Below are positions 46,471 through 59,000 of a stretch of DNA of 64,000 nucleotides, in pieces (within the stretch, counting starts at the first letter, position 1; each line of letters opens with the position of its first letter). Both the position numbers and the translations under genes were made by a program. The DNA comes from Camarhynchus parvulus (Eukaryota; Chordata; Aves; Passeriformes; Thraupidae). Location of the stretch: positions 6,434,001 through 6,498,000 of the forward strand of contig NC_044581.1 in NCBI RefSeq assembly GCF_901933205.1, in the 5' to 3' direction. The notes below the pieces were generated by a model. It worked only from the letters and a program-made list of their open reading frames with translations, did no database searches and was not told where the DNA came from.

Positions 46471-46814
46471 GCTGCCGTGCCCCTTTTCCCCCTTAAAAAT
46501 ATTCTCTGAGACCTCGTCTGAAGCGCTGGGGGTGAGGGGTGTGTGCTATGTGTGTGTTTGTGCTTAAGTAATTCCCTCACGAAATTTCCTCACGTTTGCT
46601 GTCCTTGCTGCCGCTGAACCGTCCCTGCTCGGTGACCGAGAGGTTTAGTGCGCCCGTTCCCCCTGCGCTTCAATGCGCACCCGCTGTACGGCCCGCGGCC
46701 TTGCGCCGCCGGAGCGTCCCGGGCCGCCGGAGCATTTCCGGGCCCGCTGGAAGCCCGAGCGTCCCGAGCCCGCTGGAATCTGGCTGTGCTGCGTCACGAG
46801 GCCGCAGTTTACAG

Positions 46815-46872
46815 CCGTGGAGTGGTTTGGGTTGGAAAGGACTGTCAGGATCATCCCATTCCACCACAGCAG
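46815..46872 (-). mobile_element. CR1 3'-end remnant
   Basis: 'gtggtttgggttggaaagga' with 'ggatcatcccattccacc' is the reverse complement of a CR1 terminus. Only about 55 bp remains, in CIAPIN1 intron 1. Confidence 0.7.
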
Positions 46873-48378
46873 CTTTCTAATCTACCGAAGCGGAACCTGC
46901 GCTATTGTTTAACCCCTTTCCTTGGCCTGTTCCTCAGGGACTGTTAAATGTGTGTGACATGGAGATAAGGGCCCCTCCTCCGCGGCCTCCTCGCCGCATC
47001 TCAGGGAGGTGAAGTTGCTGTTGATGCAATTTGGGCTCTGACTGATCTTGCAAGGTCATCACCTGGTGTTCAGAGAGGAAGCTGTGACTTCGGATTTATC
47101 TCTCCCACCTTAGCCTAGCAGCCTAGGTGTCTTTTGAGATTTTCAGCCTTCTTCTTGGGAAAGGTGACTTTTTAATGGGATTAATATGTGTGATTACAAA
47201 TGTTACTGTCTGCTGTGACTGCTTAGCTTGTGTCACACATGCAAAACCAGCTGTGAGATGTCACAACCTGCAGTGTACATCCAAGGTGTATGTTCCATAC
47301 TTGGGTTGGTATTGTGGTTGTTTTAGTGTGAATTCCTACCACAGTAGCTCAGAAAAGGCACAGATTGTCCCATTCTGAACTTGCTGGCAGTTTCCAGGAG
47401 GGAGGGGGAGTTCACAACACACAGAGCCAGAGGAACCGTGGGTCAAAATCCACTGCCCACCTCACCGCAGTTAAATTTGGTACAGCGTATCCATGAGCTG
47501 TGCTTCAGTGACAATGTGGTGGCAGCAAGGCATTGCCCAGGATGTGTGATGTAGCAATTCCTGGTACAGACCTTGCTTACAGCTGTCTCTCCAGAAATAG
47601 GTGTGTTGTTTCCAGGTAGTTGAAAATAAACTGGGCAACTGTTCTGGTCAGCAGTGCTCTCTGTTCTCTAGTTGCGTTACATTAGGAAGAAAATAAGTTT
47701 GTGTTGGATAGAGGAAAGAGGGGAGGTCATGGGGTTCAGTAGCTGGTGCTGCTGTGAGAACAGGTGATTATGGGATACTATTGCCATACAAGGAATACAG
47801 TCTCATATAAAAGATCAGTGGAGACAGCTTTCTCCAAACTGTCACTGCACATTCTGTTCTGCTCCTCCCTCCCTGTAATTTGCTCACCCAGTGCCACCAA
47901 TCATAACGGTGGGAAGAGGCTCAATCTGGAATGCTGGGAATGCTGAAAGTTACTTTTTTCTTCTCATGTGCTGCATAAATAAACTCTGCTAGGTGCTGTT
48001 TGAAGTAGGAGACACAAGGCAGTGTTTAATGTCAAATAGCTGTCACTGCTCAGGAAATCCAGAAATCCTGTGTTTGTCTTATTCAGATTTTTAAGGAAAG
48101 CAGGTGAGATTTTTTTGTTATTTTGTTGATTTCTTTAAAGCATGGCTTGCAATCTCCCAGCAATGAACTGGAGAGAAACTGAATTATGCCCTGAAGTGTA
48201 GCTCTTTCTTCATGTCCTGCTAACGTTCAGATTGTGGGAACTTTGTATTGCCCATTTTCAGAAAATTACCCCTGCTTTTTAAAACAACTCCCCAGCTGAT
48301 TAAGTCACAGTCCACAGCGGTTTGTGCACTTACCCTTGCCCTGTCTCCCCCAGCCCTGCCAGGTTTGCTGCTGCTGAA

Positions 48379-51300
48379 ATGGGCGAGTACGGATTGGCTC
48401 CAGGCCAGCGCGTGGCCATCATCTGGGACAGCTCCTCGCCCGTCGAAGCCCTGAAGGATTTGGTGGATAAAGTCCAGGCACTGGTGGGAGCTGATAATCA
48501 TATCTCTGTGGAAAATGTTAACCAGCTGCCTCTGTGTAAGAATGAGCTTGATTTTTCACTGTTTCCTTAAAAGGGAGAGGGTTCTGCTGCTGTGTGAACC
48601 AACGCCTTCCCACTTTGGGAGTCAGCACTCAGAACATTGTCAGCACCTGCTGCTCCTTCTTACCTGGGCAGTACAGCAGGAGAAGTGATGCACCTTGGCT
48701 GTGCTTCTAAGCTTGGTGTCTTTAATCAGTTCCTACTGTTGTACTCAAGCATGAGGGATGAGGGAGGTGGAACTGGTGTTTTAAGCTGTGTGTACATGTT
48801 CAATGGTACCATCTTGCTCTTTCTTCCCAGCGGCTCACAGGAAGTCCAGTTTTGATGTAATCCTCTCTGGCATGGTACCAGGCAGTGCAGCACAGCACAG
48901 TGTGGAGCTCCTGGCAGAAGTAGCTCGGATACTTAAGCCAGGGGGCCGTGTCCTCCTGAAAGAACCAGTGGTTCCAGAGTCAGGTGAGAGACTCTTGCTT
49001 CCATGGCAGCATAGCATTTCTCGTGAGGATTAGGCTGAAATAGAAAGGACAGGAACCCCGATCAACGTTGAGAGATTTTCATTCTCCTGACACACTAACT
49101 CAAATCACAAGGTTTTTATCCTGTGCTTATGCTGGTATCCATCAGAGATGTTTGCAGTCACTCTCCTATCAAAAATGCTGGATGGGCTTGTTCCTAAACT
49201 ACACTGAAAAGCTTCAATGACCGCTGTTTTCTCCTCAGGGTGCAGTGTTAAGTAGTTGCAGATGTTGTGTTTCTGAGGAGCTTCTGATATGGTTTTAAAA
49301 ACAGGTGACAGATGCTGAAGAGATTGCCTCAGAAGTCCATTGAGAAATAATTATCCAGAAAAGGTTAAAAGTCTTTGGACTGAGTTTTAGGAGAAAAGCC
49401 AGAGCACCTGCCATGGGACAGCTGGAGAAGCCATGAGAAGGCAAACACAAGTTGATTTCTTTATGTAGTGTGTTCATTTAGGAGTCCATGTTTTGAAAAC
49501 TTCATGAGTAGTTTAATAGGTAAAAATGTTGGGGAGGGAGTTTGTGTGGGGTTTGGGGATTTGTTGAAATCTTTTTTTGATGGGTGTTGATTGGATTGAG
49601 AAATGTTTTGGCATATATAGAACATATTCGGAGCCAGAATGGCTTTGTGACCCCACACTGTTACTCTAATGAACAAGCTGCTGCTGCTTTTTCTGGTTTG
49701 TTCTGTTGACTAGAAAAGGCCCAATTTTGGTGCAGAAGTTTGGCTCGAGTTCTTCCCTCTAAAGTTCTTGCTCTTTCAGGTTTCTCAGTGAGCTGTATTC
49801 TTGTTCTTGCCTTCTCCTACTCTCTGCTTTTGTGTCTTGCAGGAAACAATACCAAAATCAAGACAGCAGCCAAGCTTCTCACTACTCTGACTCTCTCTGG
49901 GTTGGTGGAAGTGAAGGAGGTAGGGATGTGTTTACCATTTCCAGAAATGCCCTCGGGCAGTTACCCGGGGATTTGTTGGGTGATGAGGGTTTTAGCTACC
50001 CTAGTAAATGTGCATGGCCACTGCCTGGCACAAACTTTAGATAGTCAGCATAGTGGTTTTCTTTAGGATTGAAAATACTGACTATCTGTTCACTGGAATG
50101 CTGGGCTTGGTGTTAAAATAAAGGGTTCTGCATAAGGTTAACCTAAAATCTTTCTTGGCAGCTGCAAAAGGAAGCACTGACCCCAGAGGAGGCCCAGTCT
50201 GTTGGAGAACATCTGGGTTACCAAGGCAATGACCTTCTCATTGTTCAGATAGAAGGCAGGAAGCCCAATTTCGAAGTGGGATCCTCAAGTCAGCTCAAAC
50301 TTTCCTTTGCCAAGAAACCTGGTCCTTCAGGTAAGGAGTGGTGCATGCTGAACACCTGGCTCTCACAAGGCATCACTTGCAACAGGGAGACAGTTCCCAA
50401 GTAGGGAGTGCTACAGTGAAAAGCTATGAAATGGGGCTTTCCAAAGTTGCTTGAACTCTTATTTTTTTGGAGTAAATGGGGCAAAGGCTGGAATAATTAC
50501 TATTTCTTCCTTTGTTTTGGCTCCAGCAAAACCCCGTGTGGACCCAACTGCTGCCAAGCTGTGGACACTGTCTGCCAATGATATGAATGATGAAGAGATG
50601 GTAAGTAAGAAAAGATGGTTTTCATTGTGAGGCTTTGCTGTTCCTTCTCTCTGTCCATTATTTCCTCTTCTAAATACTTTCAGTCATGCCTCTTAGGAAG
50701 CTTTACAACTTCAGAGGTAGAAAAACCTCCCTGGGGCAAAATAGCTCATCTCCTTCATGGGGTCTGGAGAGCTCAGTGATGTGGTGAGGGCAGAGAGAAG
50801 ACAGGGATGAGAGAGCAGAGCTGCAGCACTTTAATGCCAGTGTACAGATAGTACCATTTCTTTGAATGTAACTCACCAGTGTCATTCCCTACTGAAAAGT
50901 CTAATTCCTGCATTTTGTCTCCCATGGTGTGTTTTCAGGATCTTTTGGACTCTGATGAGCTGTTGGATTCAGAGGATTTGAAAAAGCCAGATCCATCGTC
51001 CCTCAGAGCTCCATCCTGCAATGAAAAGGGCAAAAAGAAAGCCTGCAAGAACTGGTCAGTGCTGGAATTCATGTCTCAATGAACTTTTCAACTCCAGCAT
51101 TAAACTCTTAAGAGTTGGAGGGATTTAAAAAATATTGTAGGCAATTTGCTGTTCTTCAGAGCCTAATCCTCTTAGTTCTTGTTCTTTCTTATCTTAATTA
51201 TTGGAACGTAAATCCAAATACAGTGAGAATTGACCTGTGACAGCTACAAATTACCACGATGGTGTATATTATCAACAGCCATCTTGGAGGTGACTGCATA

Positions 51301-52284
51301 GCTTGTGCAGCTTGCCTAAAACCCTGGTTTCTCACCTTGCAAGGAGAAACAGCACATGTAGCAAGTGCTGTAGTGTCATTTCCCACTCAGTTTAAACTTG
51401 AGGAGTGTTTCAACACTTGTTATACAAACTGTGGTGTTGAAGAGCAAAGTGAGGAGTGTGAGTCCAGAGTCAGCTGTGTGGTGTGACAGAGTGAGGGCTG
51501 TTGCATGTGAGGAGGGCTGGCACAAGTGTTGATGTCTCATGACCTTTAAGCAGAAAGATGCAGGTGACTTCTTTGTTTTTCTTACAGCACATGTGGCCTG
51601 GCTGAAGAACTGGAACAGGAGAAGAAGGGCTCACAACCTAAATCTGCCTGTGGAAATGTAATTAGTAATTTTTGTATTTATACCATGGTTTACAGTAGAT
51701 GATCTCTGTGTAAGAATTGTGTTTCCTAGTCACTGCAGCCTGAGCTGGATCACTGCTTCCACACACTGCCTGTGCAGCTTCTGCAGAGCTTCAGCCTTTG
51801 CCCTGTGCCCATGTGCTCTGTACCAGCACATGCTGTTCTGACTCCCTGGGGCAGTCAGAGTGAGCAGTGACCCTTTCCCTCTGCTCATGGCCTAACCAGG
51901 GACCTGCCCAGGGAGGATTGCCCTGTGGGAGCTCAGGGGGCTGCCCCAGCCTGGGCACACCAAGTGGGGTGGAGACTCATTTCTGTGTGAGCCTGCACGG
52001 CTCTGCCATCCACACTAACCAGGTGTGTTGAGAAGGGGGTAGAAGGGAAGCAGTTTCTGTGCTCATAGATGCTGAGGAGCATGACACCTCTTGACCTGGA
52101 GAAACCATATCACAGGGGAAGAGACCTGAAGGTGGCACCTGATTACAGACAGTGCTTTTCTTTCCCTTGCCAGTGCTACCTGGGGGATGCATTCCGTTGT
52201 GCCAGCTGCCCTTACCTGGGGATGCCTGCCTTCAAGCCTGGGGAGAAGATTCTCCTGCCAGAGAACCAGCTGCACGATGCCTAA
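48379..52284 (+). CDS. CIAPIN1: Anamorsin, cytosolic Fe-S cluster assembly factor
   Basis: Electron carrier of early cytosolic iron-sulfur assembly. It receives electrons from NDOR1 and is also described as anti-apoptotic. Exons: 48379-48535, 48831-48983, 49843-49919, 50162-50330, 50527-50600, 50939-51054, 51588-51657 and 52174-52284. All junctions are in phase, giving 308 aa (human 312). The N-terminal methyltransferase-like domain (about 1-170) shows [11 protein letters not shown] and [18 protein letters not shown] linker with [17 protein letters not shown] follows. The Fe-S motif A pattern is C-x8-C-x2-C-x-C (..ACKNCTCG..). Motif B is C-x2-C-x7-C-x2-C ([15 protein letters not shown]). It ends NQLHDA. 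The start [17 protein letters not shown] lies in the second exon, after a noncoding exon in the shared CpG island. Confidence 0.97.
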
Positions 52285-53369
52285 CAAAGACATGTCCTGC
52301 CAAGGACTCTGCTGCTTTTCCATCACTCTGAGGTTCTTCCTGCAGTCCTCATCCTCTCAAACTCATGCTCTCCAGCCAGTACTTCATATGGGGAGGGACA
52401 CTGCGAGCACTGACACTGCTGTGAGCTCACCACTTGTCTCCAGCCTTGGGCTACCTGATCCTCTGGTGACAAGTCATGTATTAGACTTCATGTGACACCT
52501 TCTTTTGGCTGACCTGACTCGATCCTGGACGCTGGCCGTCACAGCGTGTCCCACTAGCAGAGGGAAGTACAGTCACGTGTCAGGGTGTCCTTGTGTGCCT
52601 GTGGCATCTCCCATGCCCTACAGCTCTAATTAGTCCTGATTGTCCCTGGTGAATCAGCAGCTCTGGCTCAGCCCCCGGGGCGATGGGCTCCTGCTCTCTT
52701 TGAAATTTCAACCTGCAGTCCCATATGTGGAGATGGTTCAGCAGCTCCTGTGGCAAGTCAGGAGCAGGGAGTACCCTCAGCATTATGTACTCTTAGCAGT
52801 GTGCATGGGAAAGGCTGGCAGGCATGATGAATTTCCAGGTGTTCTGGGAGCCCCTTCCCCCAGCTGTTTTCAGCAAAATGACAGAGATTCAGTCCCACCA
52901 AGAGCTCCTGCCTTTAAGGCAGGGAGCTGATGAAACAAGATCTGTCTTGTCTCCCCACAGCTTTCAGTTCAACATGAGCTGATAACACAAGGGCAGTCTG
53001 AGACTATCACCTCTCTTGGTGGTTACCCAAGTGAGTTACCTGCAGTGTCAAATACATAAGAACATAGCAATAACTTAATTTCTAGATGATCTGTGGTGGC
53101 CCTCTGCGCCCTCTCCATGAGATACTATTTATTTGTGTAGTTACTACTAGTGAAGCATCCTGCAGGTGTGGGATCAGGGTGCTGTTCACATTTGGTGCTG
53201 GGCTTGCTTTTCACCTAGGGAGGGGGAGGAGGAAGGCCCACATTCAGTGTCTCAGTGGGGACTGCTTTGTTTGGAGCTCTTGCTCTAGAGGATGTGACTT
53301 CTTCTTGTGTGCTACCTGAGTTACTAAACTCATGGAGAGGGCTGGGATGAAAGGCTGTTCTGTTCTTGA

Positions 53370-53375
53370 AATAAA
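53370..53375 (+). terminator. CIAPIN1: AATAAA polyadenylation signal, candidate for CIAPIN1
   Basis: Canonical signal about 1.09 kb after the CIAPIN1 stop, followed by T/GT-rich sequence. Confidence 0.5.
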
Positions 53376-53379
53376 AGTG

Positions 53380-56040
53380 ACCAATAGTAAAGCCTTTGTT
53401 TTAAGGCTGGTATTAGTGGTATTCTAAGTGTCTCTCCTTCTACTCAGCCTCTCAGCGATTTCTTAAACTGTCCAAGTGTTAGGTTGCATTCTCCATAAAT
53501 TGTTCCTCTGAAAACTTGACTTGAATATGTGGTATGCACTGGAAAACCACAGATGTTAGGGAAACTTAAGAAAACACCTTTCTGACTGCTCAGATGCTGC
53601 TCTGGGAATCACTGCCCCAGTGATTGCACTGCCCCAGGCTGTCACTGGTGGGATTGAAGCTCCTTCCTTCTAGAGCACAGCTTTCCCAGACCCCTCTTTC
53701 ACTCCTCCCCAGTCCCTGCTTCTGTCATCAGTGAGAACAGCTCCCAAGGAGACAGGATTTGTGTGATTAACCACCTGTCCTACCAACTTGAAGCTAGTGA
53801 TGATGTGAGAAGGAAATGGGTAAAAGCCTCTGCACACTTACAGCCTTTGGGGGTTATATTACCTTTTCTCAGCCTCACTGGTAGTAGAAGATCAGATCTC
53901 TTTATGAAGTCTCTGATATAGGCAGCCCTTACCCTCAATTCCACTTTCCCCTTGCCCAAACTGGGAGAAGCAGCACTTCTGTTTCTCTGGATGAGCCAGC
54001 CTTCCTTTTTATGGCCAGCAGAGCTTGGGGGCCAGCAAGGACACACTCTGTGCTCCTGGCATGAAAACCCATTGTGGATGTTCCACCCACCTGCCTTGGG
54101 TGCACACAGGGACAAGGAGCCCTCTCCATATGGAGGAGTTCGGGACAAGGAGAGCATTGTGTTTATTATTGTTTTACCTTCACACAGTTCCTCAACTGCT
54201 TGTGATAGCACCTTTCTGAGAAGTGAAATTTGGAGGCTCAGCTCTGGTCATAGTAGCTGCTTCACCTTTTTAAAAATAGCCAATGGGCAAAGACTGCCCC
54301 CACCCTTCCTGCCTGCACTGGAGAGGTTGCCTCAGCGAGTTCCTCCAGCAGCCCTGGCTGCCTTTCCCTGCCCCTTGTCACTGCTGTTGCTGCTCCAAGG
54401 CTATTTCATGGCTTCTTGCCTGGTTCCCTGTTAAAAATGCTGTCCCAGATCTGATTCCCCACTAACCTTGGGCATAAAGGAGGATGCAAATGCAGCACTA
54501 TCAATGTCCCAGCTTCCTCCATTTCATTGATCAATAACTCTCCTGGTGAAGCAGTGAGCCATGTTTTTCTCTCCACTTCTTTTTAAGGCAGTTAAGCAAA
54601 TGCAGAGCCTCTGGCAGCCCTTGTTAGTCTTAATTTGATTTGCATCTCAGCTTTCCAATTTTGCCTCTGCAATTTAACAAGCATGTCATTCTGCTCATGT
54701 CCTTTGTGGTTTTCCTCATGGCCTTGTGTTTTGACCAGTGGGATTCTGAAGAACTCTGCAGCTATATTTGCCTCCTCTGAAACTTCCCCTCCTTCCCTCA
54801 GCAAATAAGTGGCTACCAAGGTTGTTAGTACAAGTCTCAGGTGTCTGGCTCAGCTCTTCTTGAATTCATGAGCAATCTGTCCCTTTTAGTTAAAGGGTTT
54901 TTAACACCCTTTTCTCCTTAAAATAACAATATAAGTAATTTTATGCTAGAGACACAAGAGAAGGGCTGTGCTGGTCCAGCCCAAGGGCCACCCAGCCTGG
55001 TTGTAGAGAATCATGGGATCCTTTTAGGTCAGAAAAAAGATGTTTGCAACAGTTACCCCATCATTGCCAAGCTTGTGCAGGTTTTTATGTCACTAGGCTT
55101 TGAATGGATCCTGGTCATGCAGGTGCTGATGATGCCATGCCTGGCAGAGGAGCTGATGAGGTGGGTTGTTTAATGGTTGGATATCTGCTCAAGCTGGATC
55201 ATATGCTCTGAGAATAACCCAGAAGATCTGGACTATCTTTTTGGGGTCATCTCTGAGCCCCAGCATCTGTTGTGGCTGTAACACTAAATCACTAGAGCTA
55301 TGTGCTGATTTCAATAGTTAACTGCACTCAAGCTGCTCCTCTTCCAACAGCAGAGGAAACACCAGGTGAGACCACATGTAGGAATGATAATTTTACTGAA
55401 AAACTCACAATAAACACAACATTATCAATAAAAGGGCACAAAAGAGAGTGTTCTATCCACAAGAAGGTTATTCACCACCAAACCAGCAGAAACACCCAGC
55501 TACTCCCAGTACAAAGCAGATCCATGTGCATCACTGCAGCAGCACCTCTGTGAAGCAAGCAATGCTTTTCCATCCTTGCCCCTTGTGTTTCAAGTGAGTG
55601 AATGAAACAAAGGTCAGCCTACATCACAGCAGGTGCCTGCTCCAGAGAAAATCCAGAATATTGATCCAGGACTTCTCTGGATGGCCAGCATGTGCCACCC
55701 AGCACATCCAGGACCAAGCTCTTCCTGAACACCATGCTGGCCACACAGTGTACAGTGTCATTCCTGAGCATGGAACAAGCAGCAAGAGGAGCCTGTCAGC
55801 AACTGGAGACAGTGAAAATAATTGCTGAGGCTTGGCAGTGCTTGGAGCTGCAGAAGGCAAGGGGAAAATGGGCTCAAGAGCCCTGTCCTCACATGGCTTC
55901 TTCCAGGGGAACATAAAGCAGGGCTCTGCAGCCACTCAGGGGTAATAGGTGTCTTTGGTCCCCAAGACTGCACTGCTGTATGAGCTAACATCTAGTTTTT
56001 GAGGAGAAAGACCCCAACAGGTGGACAATCAGCTGCTCAG
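53380..56040. other. Gap between CIAPIN1 and the ITIM receptor, no gene seen
   Basis: In mammals chemokine genes (CCL17, CX3CL1, CCL22) adjoin CIAPIN1. I looked for small signal-peptide exons with CC, CXC or CX3C patterns on both strands and found none convincing. The right part probably contains the receptor's 3'UTR. Confidence 0.45.
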
Positions 56041-56045
56041 CTCCC

Positions 56046-59000
56046 TCACTTGTCCTCTTCCTTGGGGGAGACATCCACCTCCGTGTTGGCGGCACTGCCA
56101 TCCCCACCACTCTGCTTCTGTTGCAATGGCTTGATCTCAGTGTAAATGACATTGGAGGAGGCAGATCCTGTCCCCTTCTTTTCAAATTTCAGGTTGGCAT
56201 AGGTCAGATCCTCAGTTCCTGTCACCGGGGCTGCCTGCAGGGAGACAGCAATGAGTAGAGCCTTGGTTTTTCTTTCTGTGTCTCCCATGCTAACATATTT
56301 CCACTGGCACAACTCTTTGTGCTGCCCAAGCATTACCCAGATTGCTCAGAAGTGCCACCTACTCAAACACTCATAAGCCCTTATTTAATAGAAATTAATA
56401 AGTGTTTAGGACCATGTTTTCAGAAAGCAAAGCTGATTTTACCATGAAATCCTTCAAGTGGGTATTCAACAATGCTTTTTTTGACAGGGAGGAGGAAGCA
56501 ATACGTGGAAAGCTTCCCCAGCTTACCATACTGACTTGATTCTCCTCTGCCACTTCCTCGCTCATGAGCTCTCCTGGAAAAGGAAACCTAGTTTAAATAG
56601 TAGTTAAAACAGTGACAATGATCATTATTTTAAATTAAAAAGATAATGAAAGAATGAAGCAAACATCTGCATTGGTCCTGCTTTTGTTGTGGGAGAGGAT
56701 GAGGCACTGCAGCTCTGTGGTTCTGAAGATGGTCAAATGGTTGCAGGGGGTGGCAAGGGCTTAAAAGCCCTTGGAGGGGCTGGAGAAGAGCTCTGAGATG
56801 GACACTTCTGGATATGCAAGACCTGTTTCAATCACACAACAGGTTATGCCATAACCAGACTCCCACTAGCAACTGGCCAGAAGGAAAGGAGCGGGGTGAA
56901 CCTTCTCACCACACTGGGACAGCTGGTTCAGGAGGACTTGTGAAGGGAACACAGAGCAAGCAAGAGCAGTAGGATGTCAAAGATGGACAAAGATCTCCCA
57001 AGCCTGACTTTGTCCAGACCAGCAGCTGAGGAAGAAATGCCAACCTGTTCTGTTCCTTCTGCACTGCCACAGCAGGAAGCCAATTATGGGCATGTAAAGG
57101 AGCGTCCCGACCGCTAATCCAAGGAGGATGCACAGAAGGAGGTTGAGTCCTGCACACACAACACCACAGAGGCACTCGTGAACCACCATCCATCTATCCC
57201 CCCTGCAGGGACATTGCTGCCATTGCCTCCTTCATGGCCAGTTTCTTCCCAGACTTGGCCTTCCAGACCCTGAACCCTCTACAGCTTCAGGGTGCTGACA
57301 AAACCCAGTGGGGAATGGTCTCCAAACTCATCCAGGGGGTAGTTGGAGCATCAGAGCCCCTTCCCAGCATCACAGCCTCTGATCCACTGGTGCCTACCCC
57401 AGTTTGGCACTGGCTCCCACCCAATCCTGGGAAAATATCTGTCTGTTTTCTCCCTTACTGCTCCTCCCTCTTTTTCCCTGAGGATTTCTCCTGCCCTCCA
57501 CTCTTGCAGCCAGGGGACTGTGGGGACACACCTGTCCAGATCTTGCCTGTGACATCAGTCTGAGGTCCAGCACAGCCACAGCCTGAAAGGCAGAAACATG
57601 AGTGAGAGACTGTCCAGAGGCAGAGAACCCTGCACCCTGCTCTGCTTTGGAGCAGGAGGCTGGAGCCACAGTCCTGGCTGTCCGTCTCCTGCCACCACAG
57701 CTCCAGCCATGTCAGTATTTGGCTGATGTGCTGCAGTTGGAGAATCTGGCAGGTCATAGGAAGGAACCAATGGCCCGGCAGCCCCATGGTCTGTCCCCCC
57801 AGCTCTGTCCCCCCATCCCATGGTGGGATGAATCTGCCAAAAGCTGCTGTGCTGGGCTGGCTCCTCCAGCTCTCAGGATGCTTTCAGGGGAAACAACACA
57901 TGGAAGAACCAGAGGAGTGCTGGATGTAGCATCCCTCTCTGCCCACTCATCTCCCCCATGGAAACAGACCCACTGCCACTTACTGAGATCTGCTGCTTGT
58001 GTGCTGTTTCCAGCATCTGTCGAGTTTGGTCTTGTGATGAAGATCCTGCACACACAGATGCCTGTGCAGACTGTACACAGGCTTGAGCTGGTGAAATTCA
58101 TACAGTTTTCTCCCAGAAACACAGTGTTGGTTTGATTTCCAGCATCTGTTGAGTTTGGTATTGTGATGAAGACCCCAAAACCACAGATTCCTGTGTGGGC
58201 TGCACACAAGCTTGAGCTGGTGAAATTCATACAGTTTTCTCCCAGAAACACGGTGTTGGTTTGATTCTCCCCCTGCAGACATTCAGGATTGTACCACTTC
58301 ACCTGCACTGTGAGATTCTCCAAACCAATCTCGAGCTGCACAGTGGTGACTGGCTTTACCATCTGACTGGCTGTTCCCGGAGGAAACAAAACCAAAAGTG
58401 ATAGCTGAAATACAGATGATCTTACAGGGTCATGTCCCACATGTCACTCATGAAAGACACAGTCAAGTGACCATCCCTTTCTGCAGCAGCTGATGATCTT
58501 TTCCAAATCTGGCTGCTAAGGATTCTAAGCACTCTAACCATGCTAAGCACTCAACGCTGAAATGTTGCATGTTAACTTGTGCCACTGGATGCTGTGCAGG
58601 GCACAAACTTCTCTGTGCCTCAGGAAGGATTGAAAATGTGAGGATCAGGGGGAAGGCACCTCCTCCAACAGGGACACAGGCACCCAAGCAGGAAGTGCCT
58701 CATGCTCCACCATTTCATGGAGCATGAGGTGGGACTGGGGGATTGAGAATAGAGAATGGTCAGCCCTGGAGAAGCAAAGAAAACACAGTAAACAGATTCT
58801 CTGCAGCCTCTCTGGCTTCATCTTGCCTATAATGCTCACTCTGGAGTATTTCAGAATCACTGAGCTGAGCTGAAGTCACTTCACACATTCTCAGCTGAGT
58901 CCTCCCTCTCTCACCTCTCTTCAGTCCTTTCTTTCCACTCCAAGGGGTGTTGGTGGATTTCTGTCCCTTACCACCCTTGCTCAGTTCAGAACACCTGCTC

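Noticed and set aside
53380..56040. Chemokine genes expected next to CIAPIN1 from mammalian synteny
   Set aside because: No signal-peptide exon followed by CC, CXC or CX3C exons was found on either strand.
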